Below, one piece after another: positions 11,741-21,467 of a stretch of DNA of 44,769 nt (positions are counted from its first letter, which is position 1; each line of letters begins with the position of its first letter). The notes beneath the pieces were generated by a model. The model was not told where the DNA came from. It saw nothing but the letters and a program-made list of their open reading frames with translations, and did not search any database. The position numbers and the translations under genes were made by a program. This DNA comes from Aplysia californica (Eukaryota > Mollusca > Gastropoda > Aplysiida > Aplysiidae), in assembly GCF_000002075.1 (NCBI RefSeq), contig NW_004797306.1, positions 1,924,575-1,969,343 of the forward strand, given 5' to 3'.

Positions 11741-13010
11741 GAAATAGTATTCTAATCTAAGAATTATAATGTAGCACACTTACTGAGCCAAACGTAAGCC
11801 TTTTCTCAACTTCAACGTCTTCCTTCCCGACAACGTCTAGCTGGAAACAGTACAACTTGACGGCCAGATTTTATATAGATTCTACCTACCACAGAGTGTG
11901 CGACCACCCAGAAAGTTCATTCGCCGAGTCGCCGACTACCAACATGTCACGGAGGGCGACTATTCCTATGAGCGAGTGAATCTTAATCACTCACTATTCC
12001 TCAAGTCCAACCACAAAACTAGGTCGATGGCGTGACGGAAGAATAAGACAAATTTGAAAATATTATTATTAAAATTGAAACCGCGGAAGTAAACGAAGGG
12101 GAAAGCACTCTAGACTCTAGTCTTGTTCTATTTCGCGGTAAGAGAAGAGCAGTCTTTCCAAGGCAACGCCTACATTCAACGTTAATCTAGCCTAGCCAGC
12201 GTTCAGTGACTTGTTGAGCCAAATAATTAATTTTATAGTCGAACCTGAACCTGTGAAACACACATAATCGCAAGGGAGCCAGAAAAAGAATTCCGTGTCA
12301 GACATTTTCTGTCTCTGACAGTGCGACTTAGTGGGAGAGGGAGGGGGGGGGGGAGATTCAGTCCCGTACATTGGTCCAGCCATTGTGATCAAGGGTCGCT
12401 CGTCCGGTCGCCAAGCAGTGGTCAAAACTTCACACCTCCCAAGTTCTATCCTCTCTGACAATGGCGAGTCAGTTTTACTTATCCATTCCCACTAGTGCTT
12501 GCATTTCATAGGGCAGCTTTTTTGCCAAGAACAGAAACGTTTGATTGAACACCTCCTTTACTTCCACCCTTAGCTCCACCCATCTGTGCTATATGCACAG
12601 TCAAGTTAACCCTCTTGTGCAAGTAATACATGTAACGATTCCAGGAACTCTTTTCTTGGCTGGTCGAATAATCAGGGCGCCAGGCACTAGTCAAATTAAT
12701 TTCACACATCACTCACACCTCTGACCTCTGGCTACCCATGGAAGTTTCCGTGCTGAAGAGCCACTCGAGCACTTTCACATGCACAGGTGAGATGAGATTT
12801 CATACCCACACCACTCATCTGACCATCTGCATCCGCTGAGGGCTCACAATGATGGGGTAACATAATCTAGGCTATCTTAATCTTAGCCAGAATACTAAGA
12901 TAGCCTAGGGTAACATCGACCCCCAAACTGCTCCCCTTCGCCCATTCCTCGCCTGGCGGCATGGCGCAAAACTTAGATGGAACCAAACTTGATCGTTTTG
13001 TTGCAAATTA
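11741..13010. other. No gene recognised; one perfect hairpin
   Basis: No ORF of interest on either strand. It contains a perfect 13-bp inverted repeat (12867-12879 with 12896-12908) described under findings and a G-run at 12343-12354. Confidence 0.5.
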
Positions 13011-13063
13011 GTATCTATCTATTTATCTATCTCTCTTTGAGGGTCGGTCTCTCTCTCCTTTTC

Positions 13064-13120
<57 letters not shown>

Positions 13121-13155
13121 ATATGAGAGAGAGAGAGAGAGGGAGAGAGATAGAG
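13011..13155. repeat. (CTAT)n plus (GA)n compound microsatellite
   Basis: Interrupted CTAT/ATCT units, then about 13 perfect CTAT units, then ATATGAGAGAGAGAG. Simple-sequence DNA. Confidence 0.95.
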
Positions 13156-13394
13156 TGGAAATGTTTTTCTATCTGTATAGAATTAATGTTTTAATGAATG
13201 TTTCTAGTTACTCACGTTTCAACTGTATTTTGACTGTTCGTGAATTTATATTGCATTGTATATTTTTAGTGAACACATTTTCAACCTCACTGCGAGACTG
13301 TTTTTCTGGTATAACATTTTACACGTATGCATTTATATTATATGTATAATACTTTGTTTTACGTACACATTTGTGTCGATTAATTTTTAAGATG

Positions 13395-13471
13395 TGATGT
13401 CTTTTTCATTGTAATGCGCATTGAGCATCTTTTAGGAAATGGAAATGCGCAGTATAAATGCTATTTATTAT

Positions 13472-13545
<74 letters not shown>
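13395..13545 (+). repeat. LINE/SINE 3' terminus ending in (ATT)n and (TCTA)n
   Basis: AATGCGCATTGAGCATC...GGAAATGCGCAGTATAAATGC, then TTATTATTATT and about 16 TCTA units. The same GCGC...ATATGCGCTGTATAAATGC pattern closes the LINE tail at 26040-26115. It is a retroposon 3' end whose tail became a microsatellite. Confidence 0.65.
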
Positions 13546-13546
<1 letters not shown>

Positions 13547-13736
13547 GCTCTCGCCCCCCCCTCCCCGTTGAATGGAAACCCGTATTATCAACACCAACTA
13601 CCATTCGTTTCTTTCACCCTGATATTGGGTACAGGCCGCCAAGAATACACCCTCCCCCAGCTTGTCTCTGTACTGGGCGATCTTCTTTATCTCCAGCCAG
13701 CTGTATCCCATAATATGGATGGCAACATAATATTGT

Positions 13737-14015
13737 GTTACGACTCGGCGGAATCAAGCATACGTCAGTTTGTGGGAAATATGGAGTTATTAGTACCATC
13801 CTAAAGCTGGTTCGATTGCCTTGCTTCTGATGAGAAAAAAATCCATCTTGAATAGAAGTCGAGATATAATATGCGATTGAACAAGGTGAGGGTGCCTGGT
13901 TTCAGAGGTAAAGTTAGTGAGAAAGTCGCTGCCAAAGTTTTGGTTATCTCATTTACTTGACAGTCCTTGGAAACTGAAAATCTATATATTTTGTGCCTGT
14001 GTTTTTGAAGAGTTA
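13737..14015. mobile_element. MITE family 1 copy, right end lost
   Basis: The left end (TTACGACTCGGCGGAATCAAG) and body (GGAGTTATTAGTACCATCCT, ATCTTGAATAGAAGTCGAG) match the copies at 30061 and 40551. The recognisable match fades after about 14015. Confidence 0.6.
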
Positions 14016-14269
14016 TTTGGGGATAAGTTGTGTCCCGATTTTTTTACGGAACTATATTACATTAAAAATAGATTAATACATTTAAGACAGCTTCCAGGGT
14101 TCTTAATTAGCGGCTCACAGAATAAATGATGTAGTGATAATTATGTATGTGGCATTTTGGTGAAATAAAATAACAAAATATACCATTTTCTTGTTAAGTT
14201 CAATTCTGGCACCAGGCAATCCTTTCCTCCTTCAGAGGCAAATGTCTCTACTATTATTCAAGATGACTC

Positions 14270-14715
14270 CAATGTCAAGTCTGTGCTCCTCTACGGCTGC
14301 GAAACTTGGAAGACAGCAAAAACACTTCTGAATAAAGTCCAGACTTTCATCAACAGATGTATGAGGAGTATCCTAAGAATTAAGAGGCAGGATAAAATAA
14401 GAAATGAAGAGTTGTGGGAAAGGACAGGACAAAAGGGTATAGAAATAGAAATAGGACTAAGAAAGTGGCGATGTGAGGGACACACCTTCAGAAAGCCCAG
14501 CGGAAACATCACAAGACAGTCGCTGCAGTGGAACCCACAGGGAGCACGAGGCAGGGGTAGGCCACGGGAAACATGGAGGAGATGTGTGAAAAGGGACATG
14601 AGAGAGATGAAGCTCACTCGAAACGAGCTTGGAAGGATGGCCCAGAACAAAAATAAATGGAAGGAGCTTGTATGTGGCCTATACCCTGCCAGGGGTGGAA
14701 GGCATTGATGATGAT
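14270..14715 (+). mobile_element. 5'-truncated APE-type LINE, C-terminal fragment
   Basis: An uninterrupted frame starts SNVKSVLLYGCETWK and runs through NRCMRSILRIKRQDK, RNEELWERTGQ, LRKWRCEGHTFRK, GARGRGRPRETWRR and KELVCGLYPARGG. These are the LLYGCETW and (R)W.GH..R / GRPR..W motifs at the end of endonuclease-type LINE polymerases. The end (GTGGCCTATACCC...GATGATGAT) matches the end of the LINE at 33662-35491, so the two are related. About 145 codons remain, open throughout, which suggests a fairly young copy. Confidence 0.85.
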
Positions 14716-15029
14716 TATTCAAGATAGACTGGTCTTTTTATTCAACAAATTCAACAAACTTTAAGATGATATCAGAAATTACATGTGCCGAAAAATTGAC
14801 GAGCCCCGGATTCTACTGCAGCGTGACACCAGCATTTCGAAAAAGTCTTTTTTAAGTTTGATACGTCCCTCAAAACTGTGAAAACCGCTGTTGTTGCAAA
14901 GTAAAAAAAACAAAAAGAAATATAATTCTTTTTTAAAATAGTTTTGGTTTTTGTTTAAAATAATTGTAACAATACTATCTTCTTTTTTCTGTATGTATGC
15001 ATGTGAGAAAGCAAACCTTCACACACGCA

Positions 15030-15063
15030 TACGCACATACGCGCACACACACAAACACACAAA

Positions 15064-15135
<72 letters not shown>
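15030..15135. repeat. (CA)n microsatellite
   Basis: Imperfect CA/GCACATAC units then more than 30 perfect CA units. Followed by C-rich, pyrimidine-only sequence at 15260-15420. Confidence 0.95.
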
Positions 15136-15136
<1 letters not shown>

Positions 15137-15424
15137 ATACGGGCGCATCGATTTTTCGCCAGTGAGTTCAACTTCATCCTTTTGGGGGTAGGCTATAGAT
15201 TATACAGAACTTTGCACAGCAATTTGAATAAAATGCTACTGTCCCCCTTATTTTTTCCTGATCCCCCCCCCCCCCCTCTTTTGTCACTCACATCTGTTCA
15301 TTCCCTCCTCTCTTCTAATCTCATCTTTATCTCCCCCCCCCCTTCCTGTCCCCTCCGCCCCCCCCCCCTTCTTTCGATTTCTAATCCTTCTCCCTCCTCT
15401 TCTCACCCCTTGTCTCCCAAAAAG

Positions 15425-15925
15425 GCATAAGTGGGGGATAAAAGTGAAAGTAAGAAAAGTTGTCTTTTAGGAGGGGGCGGAGACAATGAGGAAGGTTTTT
15501 AAAAAAAGATTGAGAGGGGGGGGGGGAAGGGGGTGTTGGTGTCAAACCGCCATATTGGTGGGACTTTGTATCGTTGACATGTCAATAAAACAGTTATTGA
15601 TGACGTTTATGTCTCATTTTTATTGAGTTCTATTACATTCTGCTATCTACACATTATTTTTTTAAAGGATAATACCCAACTCAACAAACCGCTCGGAAAA
15701 TAAGTTTGAAATACGTTTTAGTGTTGTATTGTAGTACAAGAAAAAGATCCAGAAAAGAAGACGTGTTGTTAACAGCTCGTGGCTCAGTGACCTCCATGTC
15801 TGTGGTGGGTTTATCTTGAAGGAAAAATCATGATGGTCGGCAATTATAGTTTACTGTAGGCCGCCCATCTACGAAAAAAAAACTGGGGGGTTTTTGGTGT
15901 GGGTTTTTTTTTGGTTGCGAAGGGT
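15425..15925. other. No gene recognised
   Basis: Contains CCCAAAAAGGCATAAGTG..GGATAAAAGT near 15415-15445, which recurs at 28935-28965 and is probably another retroposon end. Otherwise nothing. Confidence 0.45.
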
Positions 15926-15934
15926 TTCCGCAAA

Positions 15935-16268
15935 ACCCTAAACATCACAAGACGAGACAGGCAGAGACATGAAGAAGTAAGAGCAGCTATCGGCACTGAG
16001 TCCTGCTTGAAAGACAGAGGATAAAATGGTTTGGCCACCTGTTACGCATGTCATCTGACAAGCCAGCGTCGAGAGCTTACAACACCAAGCACTCCAGCTA
16101 TAAAGGAAGAGGAAGGCCACGCAAAAGGTGGTGGGTCGAGGGTGTCAAGGAAACCCTAAGAAAACATAAAATCACAACTGAAAGAGCTGCGGAGCTGGCC
16201 TACAATAGAAAACGCATCTCCAATCGACGCTTAACGGCAACAGAGGATGAAAAAGTAAAAGTAAAGTA
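15935..16268 (+). mobile_element. APE-type LINE, C-terminal fragment
   Basis: NITRRDRQRHEEVRAAIGTE, then in another frame KMVWPPVT (degraded IKWFGHLLRM), then MSSDKPASRAYNTKH, GRGRPRKRWWVEGVKETLRK and TTERAAELAYNRK. This is the typical end of a LINE polymerase: RR.R..EVR..IGTE, (R/K)WFGH, GRPR.RW...VK..L. One frameshift is visible, and both ends are truncated. A minus-strand relative is at 41718-41945. Confidence 0.8.
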
Positions 16269-16269
16269 A

Positions 16270-16840
16270 ATAGCTAAGGGTCATACCCAAATTTCTGATT
16301 TTATAAATTCTGTGCTTGTTTTTCTATATCAAAGTCTGCATAAACTTGAATAAAAATATTTTGAACAACAAAGGACAACTTTTTGTGTTCCTTGAACCGT
16401 GACCTTGAAAAAATGGATGATTTTCTTTTAGCTCAACTTTGAGATTTTGAAAGTTATAAAAACTCCACTCCCCATTTATAAGGCAATGTTTTTAAACTGA
16501 ACAGGAATGGGACTTCTCTTTGGCACTGAGGGTCTTTTTGTTTGCCTTGCATGAGGCGGCTATACAGAAAATAGCGAACTGGCTGCACTGCTCCACTTTT
16601 TAGAAATATTTTGGTCACTAAATATGCCAGTCGTTCATGCTCTGATCAACAACTTATGCAAAGCTATCTGCAAAAAAAATAGTAGTCGATGAGGCAGTGG
16701 TTATATTTTATTTATAATTTCATACCTTCTTTTGCACCCCTCCAACGCCCACACCCCATCATCCCTTTTAATTTTTGTTATGCTTTTTACTTTGAAACGC
16801 TGTTAAAACATGTTATATAAGCAGACCTTTTTCCTATTGG
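16270..16840. other. No gene recognised
   Basis: AT-rich, without open frames or repeats that I can name. Confidence 0.5.
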
Positions 16841-16847
16841 TGTTTGT

Positions 16848-16956
16848 GTTTGTTTGTTTGTGTGTGTATGTGTGTTTATGTGTGTGTTTGTGTATGTGTG
16901 TGTTTGTGTATGTGTGTGCGTGTTTGTCTCTGTGAAAGACACTGAAAAGGAGAAAG
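16848..16956. repeat. (TG)n/TTTG microsatellite running to the assembly gap
   Basis: TGTG/TTTG repeats lead directly into the N run, which is probably why assembly broke here. Confidence 0.9.
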
Positions 16957-17295
16957 NNNNNNNNNNNNNNNNNNNNNNNNNNNNNNNNNNNNNNNNNNNN
17001 NNNNNNNNNNNNNNNNNNNNNNNNNNNNNNNNNNNNNNNNNNNNNNNNNNNNNNNNNNNNNNNNNNNNNNNNNNNNNNNNNNNNNNNNNNNNNNNNNNNN
17101 NNNNNNNNNNNNNNNNNNNNNNNNNNNNNNNNNNNNNNNNNNNNNNNNNNNNNNNNNNNNNNNNNNNNNNNNNNNNNNNNNNNNNNNNNNNNNNNNNNNN
17201 NNNNNNNNNNNNNNNNNNNNNNNNNNNNNNNNNNNNNNNNNNNNNNNNNNNNNNNNNNNNNNNNNNNNNNNNNNNNNNNNNNNNNNNNNNNNNNN
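16957..17295. other. Assembly gap (339 N)
   Basis: Unsequenced. An open frame drawn through it is meaningless. Confidence 1.
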
Positions 17296-17434
17296 CTTGA
17301 GTATGGAAAAGCTAATCAGAGATTAAGAGCATTCAGTATAAACATGATAGAGGCGACGGTGTACATAAAGACAATACAGACATTTTGATGTTATCTATGA
17401 TTGTTTTAAAGGAGGAAACAAATTAGCATCGTGT

Positions 17435-17464
17435 CAACAGCTGTTGAGGCTGTGTGTATAAAAG
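17435..17464 (+). promoter_or_regulatory. Core promoter: E-box palindrome plus TATA box
   Basis: TATAAAAG at 17457-17464 is preceded at 17435-17446 by the perfect palindrome CAACAGCTGTTG, whose centre CAGCTG is an E-box for bHLH factors. Start of transcription would be expected about 25-30 bases downstream, near 17487, in front of the probable 5' UTR exon. The assignment rests on motif spacing and on the secretory ORF that follows. Confidence 0.55.
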
Positions 17465-17486
17465 AGAGACTGAAGACTTAGAGCCA

Positions 17487-17522
17487 CTGTACATCGCCTT
17501 GGTACATCTAGTCAACACGTAG
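17487..17522 (+). other. Probable 5' UTR exon
   Basis: Predicted from the TATA box at its left and an AG|GTATCA donor at 17522/17523. The matching acceptor is a strong pyrimidine tract ending TTCTTCTTCCAG at 18005, giving an intron of about 483 bases in front of the start codon. Both ends are predictions without transcript support. Confidence 0.4.
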
Positions 17523-18028
17523 GTATCAGCTCAAGTTTAAGGAAAAGGGTGTGCACACGATGCCAGTTACTTAAGTCGAAAGTCCAGCTGCCTCATCTTT
17601 CGACGTCGAGACTCGTTGAGGACGGTTCGTTCACAAAGAGATCTCGAAGTTGTTTGATGTATCTGGTCTTTCTTTATCGTGAGACAAATCTCCTTGTTTG
17701 CACATTCTAAGGGCGTGGTCATGTTTTAAAAATTACCGTACGATTGCAAACGGACGGAAAAGTAGAACATAGTAAATCGCTCTGCTGTATTACGTGAGAT
17801 GAGCAACTGTCTCTTGTCAACCAAGGACACACACGAAAGCTTGTGGTGAACTCAATCTAGAAGAGAGATAAGCCGTGCTTCTCCTTCTCGTCCGTTGTCG
17901 TTCGAGAAGTAGCTCTTTACTTGATTTTACACACATAGTGGTTTGACAAAGTCTATGAATTGATCAGAGCTGTTGATGTTTTTGTTTCTGTATTTCTTCT
18001 TCCAGCCCCGAGACAAGCTGACAACACC

Positions 18029-18244
18029 ATGAGGCTCTCGTTTCTCCCGTCCCTTCTGCTGGTTCTTTTCCTCGTCCTTCACGGACACGTCAGGGGGACA
18101 ACAGGGGGTGATAAAAGTAAAATACGGTTTCAGCTTGAGGATGACGAGATTGACGATTTGTTATACTACATCAGGGACCCGCCCAATATGTTGATATTGA
18201 AAGAGTTTCTACCAGATGAAGTGGTTTCCAAAATTCTCGCCTAA
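18029..18244 (+). CDS. Small secreted acidic protein; likely first coding exon of the peptide precursor
   Basis: A 71-codon ORF. Residues 1 to about 22 form a clear signal peptide: basic MR start, core LPSLLLVLFLVLH, likely cleavage near HG/HVRG or after VRG. The rest is acidic (QLEDDEIDDLLYYIRD) and ends LPDEVVSKILA. I chose ATG 18029 because a good splice acceptor (TTCTTCCAG, 18005) lies just upstream and the context ACACCATGA is acceptable; an in-frame ATG at 17960 would lie in the intron. The stop is followed two bases later by AATAAA (18247-18252), so a short transcript could end here. It may instead be spliced from an internal donor (AAAA|GTAAAA near 18116, or GAA|GTGGTT near 18220) toward the repeated exons from 30.5 kb, which lack their own signal peptide. 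I know no named homologue. Confidence 0.6.
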   Translation: MRLSFLPSLLLVLFLVLHGHVRGTTGGDKSKIRFQLEDDEIDDLLYYIRDPPNMLILKEFLPDEVVSKILA

Positions 18245-18246
18245 TG

Positions 18247-18252
18247 AATAAA
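18247..18252 (+). terminator. Polyadenylation signal AATAAA
   Basis: AATAAA two bases after the TAA stop of the 71-codon ORF, followed by GTTTTCTTT. A second AATAAA lies at 18499-18504. So close to the stop, it would give a 3' UTR of only about 20-30 bases; it may be fortuitous. Confidence 0.4.
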
Positions 18253-18529
18253 GTTTTCTTTCAATGAAAAATGGTGAGAAATGACTTAATGTGCTTTAGC
18301 AGAGGTTGATAAAAGGAATAATCCTGGCACACACAAGGGGCATATTGAGTTCTTGGTAATAAGGAGATATCTTATATTTGAAACACACATAAATTTCCAG
18401 AGATCTAAAAGAAAATGAATCCCCATGAATATCTTCCTCTAAGTCATGCTACACAATGAATAATCACTTTATGTGGGCTTTTGTCCTGTCGACTTGGCAA
18501 TAAAACGATACAAAGCATCTTTACGCTTT

Positions 18530-18573
18530 TGTTGTTGTTTTTTAATTGTTGTTGCTGTTGCTGTTGTTGCTGC

Positions 18574-18605
<32 letters not shown>

Positions 18606-18606
18606 G
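18530..18606. repeat. (TTG)n microsatellite
   Basis: About 24 TTG/CTG triplets. It reads as poly-Q or poly-C in open frames, which are not real genes. Confidence 0.95.
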
Positions 18607-18748
18607 GTAGCTGGTGTTGCTATTATTCTTGCTATCATTCTTCCCATTACTGTATGCGCCCGGAATTTTCGACTTTTAGCCTGTCCGTACACCACATGAA
18701 TGGATCCTTTAAATCTGAGTGAAATCTGAGTAATTTCAATTGTTGGTC

Positions 18749-19464
18749 GGGGGCTCTCGTGGCCTAGAGGTTAAAGTGTTCGCCTCTCATTCAAAGGTCC
18801 CAGGTTCAAATCCGGGTAGCGACGGAAAAAATTTCTCCTCTAACAATTGTCTCCTCTCACCTCCTTTCTTGTTCTCTATCTAGCAATGGTCTGTCGTCTG
18901 CGTTCGTCTCCTCTTTCTGCCCCCACCCCCTCACCTCCTTCACCCCTCTCACTGGTCTTCTGACTCTTCTGGAGCCTTTCTACTGTTACTCCTTGAATCC
19001 TTACTGCTGTCCTTCAGCCATACCCCTGATCTTCAGGTAGGGAAGATCTACCACTAGCCTTTGTTATGATGTTTTGTATTCGTAATATTTGATCAAAGTC
19101 AGACGAGCACAAGACGATAGAAAACATTCAGCCATATTGATTTCCTAGGGAAGGGAAGTGTTTATTCTCGTATCGAACATGTTCACTATATTCGAGTATA
19201 AGTATCGAATATCATGACATCCCCTTTACTTTATAGAAAAATTCAAAATGGTCATTTCCAATATCATGACAGCCTTCTCGGACAAGGGTGAATGCGCATG
19301 TTAAAGATCCCTTGGAGGTCTAAAATCGATACGAGTAGGCCTCGGCCGCCAGTCGGGCAAAGTTCAAAATTTCCTTTCAACTGAAAATGTTTATTGTGTC
19401 CCGCACGCTCATATGACCTTATGCAGTTACAAGTGCCCTAAAACACTTACCCAAAATAAAAAAT
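18749..19464 (+). mobile_element. Long tRNA-derived SINE (family A), plus strand
   Basis: The head is CTCGTGGCCTAGAGGTTAAA (A-box), an anticodon region CCTCTCATTC, and a B-box GGTTCAAATCC. The CT-rich body contains GTCTGTCGTCTGCGTTCGTC, a TTAAAGATCCCTTGG block, and the terminus AAGTGCCCTAAAACACTTACC. It is longer than the other copies because about 180 bases near 19070-19255 are extra. Confidence 0.75.
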
Positions 19465-19720
19465 GTTTGGAAACGGCAAGCCCCACCCACTTCACAACCC
19501 ACCCAACGCCATTCCTTTCTGGCTCCTCCCTCCGCTAACAAACCAACAATAGAAAACAACAAGGAAAACTTGTACAGACATGCAGCCATAGAAATAGTGC
19601 ATATTCTCTCAATGCAGAAGCGGTTTTTAAAATCACACAATACAAATGTGTTAAAGAAACATAGAGGGTTCAATATTTGGACAGATTACAACGTGTGCTT
19701 TCAAGGCTTACCACTGCTTG
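19465..19720. other. No gene recognised
   Basis: No coding or repeat signal I can support. Confidence 0.4.
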
Positions 19721-19723
19721 TCG

Positions 19724-19726
19724 CTT

Positions 19727-19764
<38 letters not shown>

Positions 19765-19767
19765 TGT

Positions 19768-19812
<45 letters not shown>

Positions 19813-20060
19813 TGTGTGTGTCCGTCTATCTGTCTGTCTGTGTGTGTGAGTGTACGTGTGTGTTTGTATGAGTATGTACGTGTGAGTGAATACCTGTACA
19901 TGTATGTATGAGCATGTGTGCATATGTATGATCGTGTACGTGTATGTACGTACGTGTGTGTACCTGTGTGGTGTACGTATGTGAGTGTACCTGAGTGTAT
20001 TTATGTGTACGTATGTGTACCTGTGTATAAGTGTGTGTACGTGTGTGTATGTCGTGTGTA
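19724..20060. repeat. Compound (GT)n array
   Basis: A perfect GT core grading into GTAC/GTAT/TGAG variants over more than 300 bases. All open frames across it (VCVCVC, THTHTH) are artefacts. Confidence 0.95.
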
Positions 20061-20204
20061 TGGAGATGGGAAAGGTGGGGGGAGGGGACTCTCACGGGAG
20101 GCTTCACTTTTTTGTACGACGTGATGATCTTTATTAATAGCAGATTCCCATTGGTCAAATACAACCGATCTACATGATCAAATCGGATCAGGTTGGGTCC
20201 ATCA

Positions 20205-20468
20205 ATTACTCGCCTAGTATTACAAAGCTCTGTCTGCTCAGGACCTACATTTTAGAAATTTGTGGTAAAAAGTTTTGAGTTTCACAATAATATGTTATAC
20301 TTTTTCGAATGCGATTCTTTGAATATCTTGATAACGGCTTCGAATAATCTTACGATTCTGATAGCGCAGAGAGACCACTTGGTTTCTGACCTCAAGATTT
20401 TAGTGACTCAAAAAAGCCTTAAAAATGTCAGATAGGACTTAGTAATTCTATGTAGTATAAGGGCGACG
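20205..20468 (-). mobile_element. MITE family 2 copy, minus strand
   Basis: Reverse complement of the ~248-bp element seen at 24829-25076: it contains the reversed blocks TTGAATATCTTGATAAC, ATAATCTTACGATT, TTAGTGACTCAAAA and ATGTCAGATAGGACTT. Non-coding. Confidence 0.65.
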
Positions 20469-20966
20469 CCAGTGAACACTATACCAAATCAACCCCTGCT
20501 TTGCTTCCTGAAATTTGACCCGAAAGTCGATCGGGCCTGCAGCATTCTGCACGCATATAGAATAAATGGCTATTAAATAGATCTAATTGTTTGTTTTCAT
20601 CAAATGTATCAAATTGTGACCCAAATGAACAATCATTTTTAGATTATATTTGGGAGAATTTTATCACATTACGTCAAAATGTGTCGCAACTTGGTGGAAT
20701 CAGGCGCTCGACAATGTATGGTCATACGGAGGAATTATAGGGGGTGCCCACATACGCGTTCGGGTCGGGTCGCGGGTCTGGTCGGGCCTCTTGGATCGGG
20801 GTTTCAGTGCACACTACAGCCCCGCCGCTATTGTACTCGACGACCTGTAAGTTAAAGTAGAGAAACCTTTAACCTACATGCGACTACACAGAGGGCGTAA
20901 ACCCGGGCTACGATTGGCTGGACCTTTGACCCATGAATGCATAACATATGCCTACCGTACTCTTGG

Positions 20967-20967
<1 letters not shown>

Positions 20968-21035
<68 letters not shown>

Positions 21036-21090
21036 GTGTTTGTGTGTGTGTATATGTGTGAGTGTGTGTGTGCGTGTGTGTGTGTGTTCG
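20968..21090. repeat. (GT)n microsatellite
   Basis: About 35 perfect GT units, then imperfect ones, inside the Harbinger-like element. Confidence 0.95.
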
Positions 21091-21384
21091 TGAGTGCTTG
21101 CTTGCTTGCTAACTTGCTTTAGTCTACGCGTCCACCAAAATAAGATCATTTCCAGGCCAGGCTAATGTATGAAGTTTTTGCATGGTGTAAAAGCGACTCA
21201 AAAAGATCCGTGTCCACCGACATCAGACCAGCTAAACCTATTTTTAGCCCAATCTGTTATGATTACGAGAACAACAGACAGCACTGGCGATTTATTTACC
21301 ACTTTAAAAAACTAAAAAGCAACAAATTATAATTATGGGAAAAATTGTTGATAAGTTGGGACGATCAGAAGAAGGGGAAAAAAT

Positions 21385-21467
21385 ATGTGACTGGGATTCG
21401 AACCCACGCTCACAAAATGATACTTTGCGTTTCAAACGCAGACACACTGTTCACTCGGCCATCAGAA
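21385..21467 (-). repeat. tRNA-Ser(UGA)-like segment
   Basis: On the minus strand: GATGGCCGAGTG (A-box of serine/leucine tRNAs), an anticodon stem-loop GCGTTTGAAACGC with UGA in the loop, a longish variable arm, and the B-box GGTTCGAATCC. The D-arm lacks the normal GGTTAA and there is no obvious paired acceptor stem. It is probably a tRNA-derived SINE head or pseudogene carried inside the transposon. Confidence 0.55.

Noticed and set aside
11760-12720. Possible LTR-type element
   Set aside because: The only repeated words are weak (similar GTCGCCAAGCAGTGGTCAAA and GCGCCAGGCACTAGTCAAAT); no gag/pol remains or paired LTRs found here or elsewhere in the window.
14291-14722. 143-codon minus-strand frame
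   Set aside because: Shadow of the plus-strand LINE frame, which carries the recognisable polymerase motifs.
16854-17300. Open frames of 148-203 codons across 16.9-17.3 and 27.7-28.3 kb
   Set aside because: Almost all of each is unsequenced N; they have no content.
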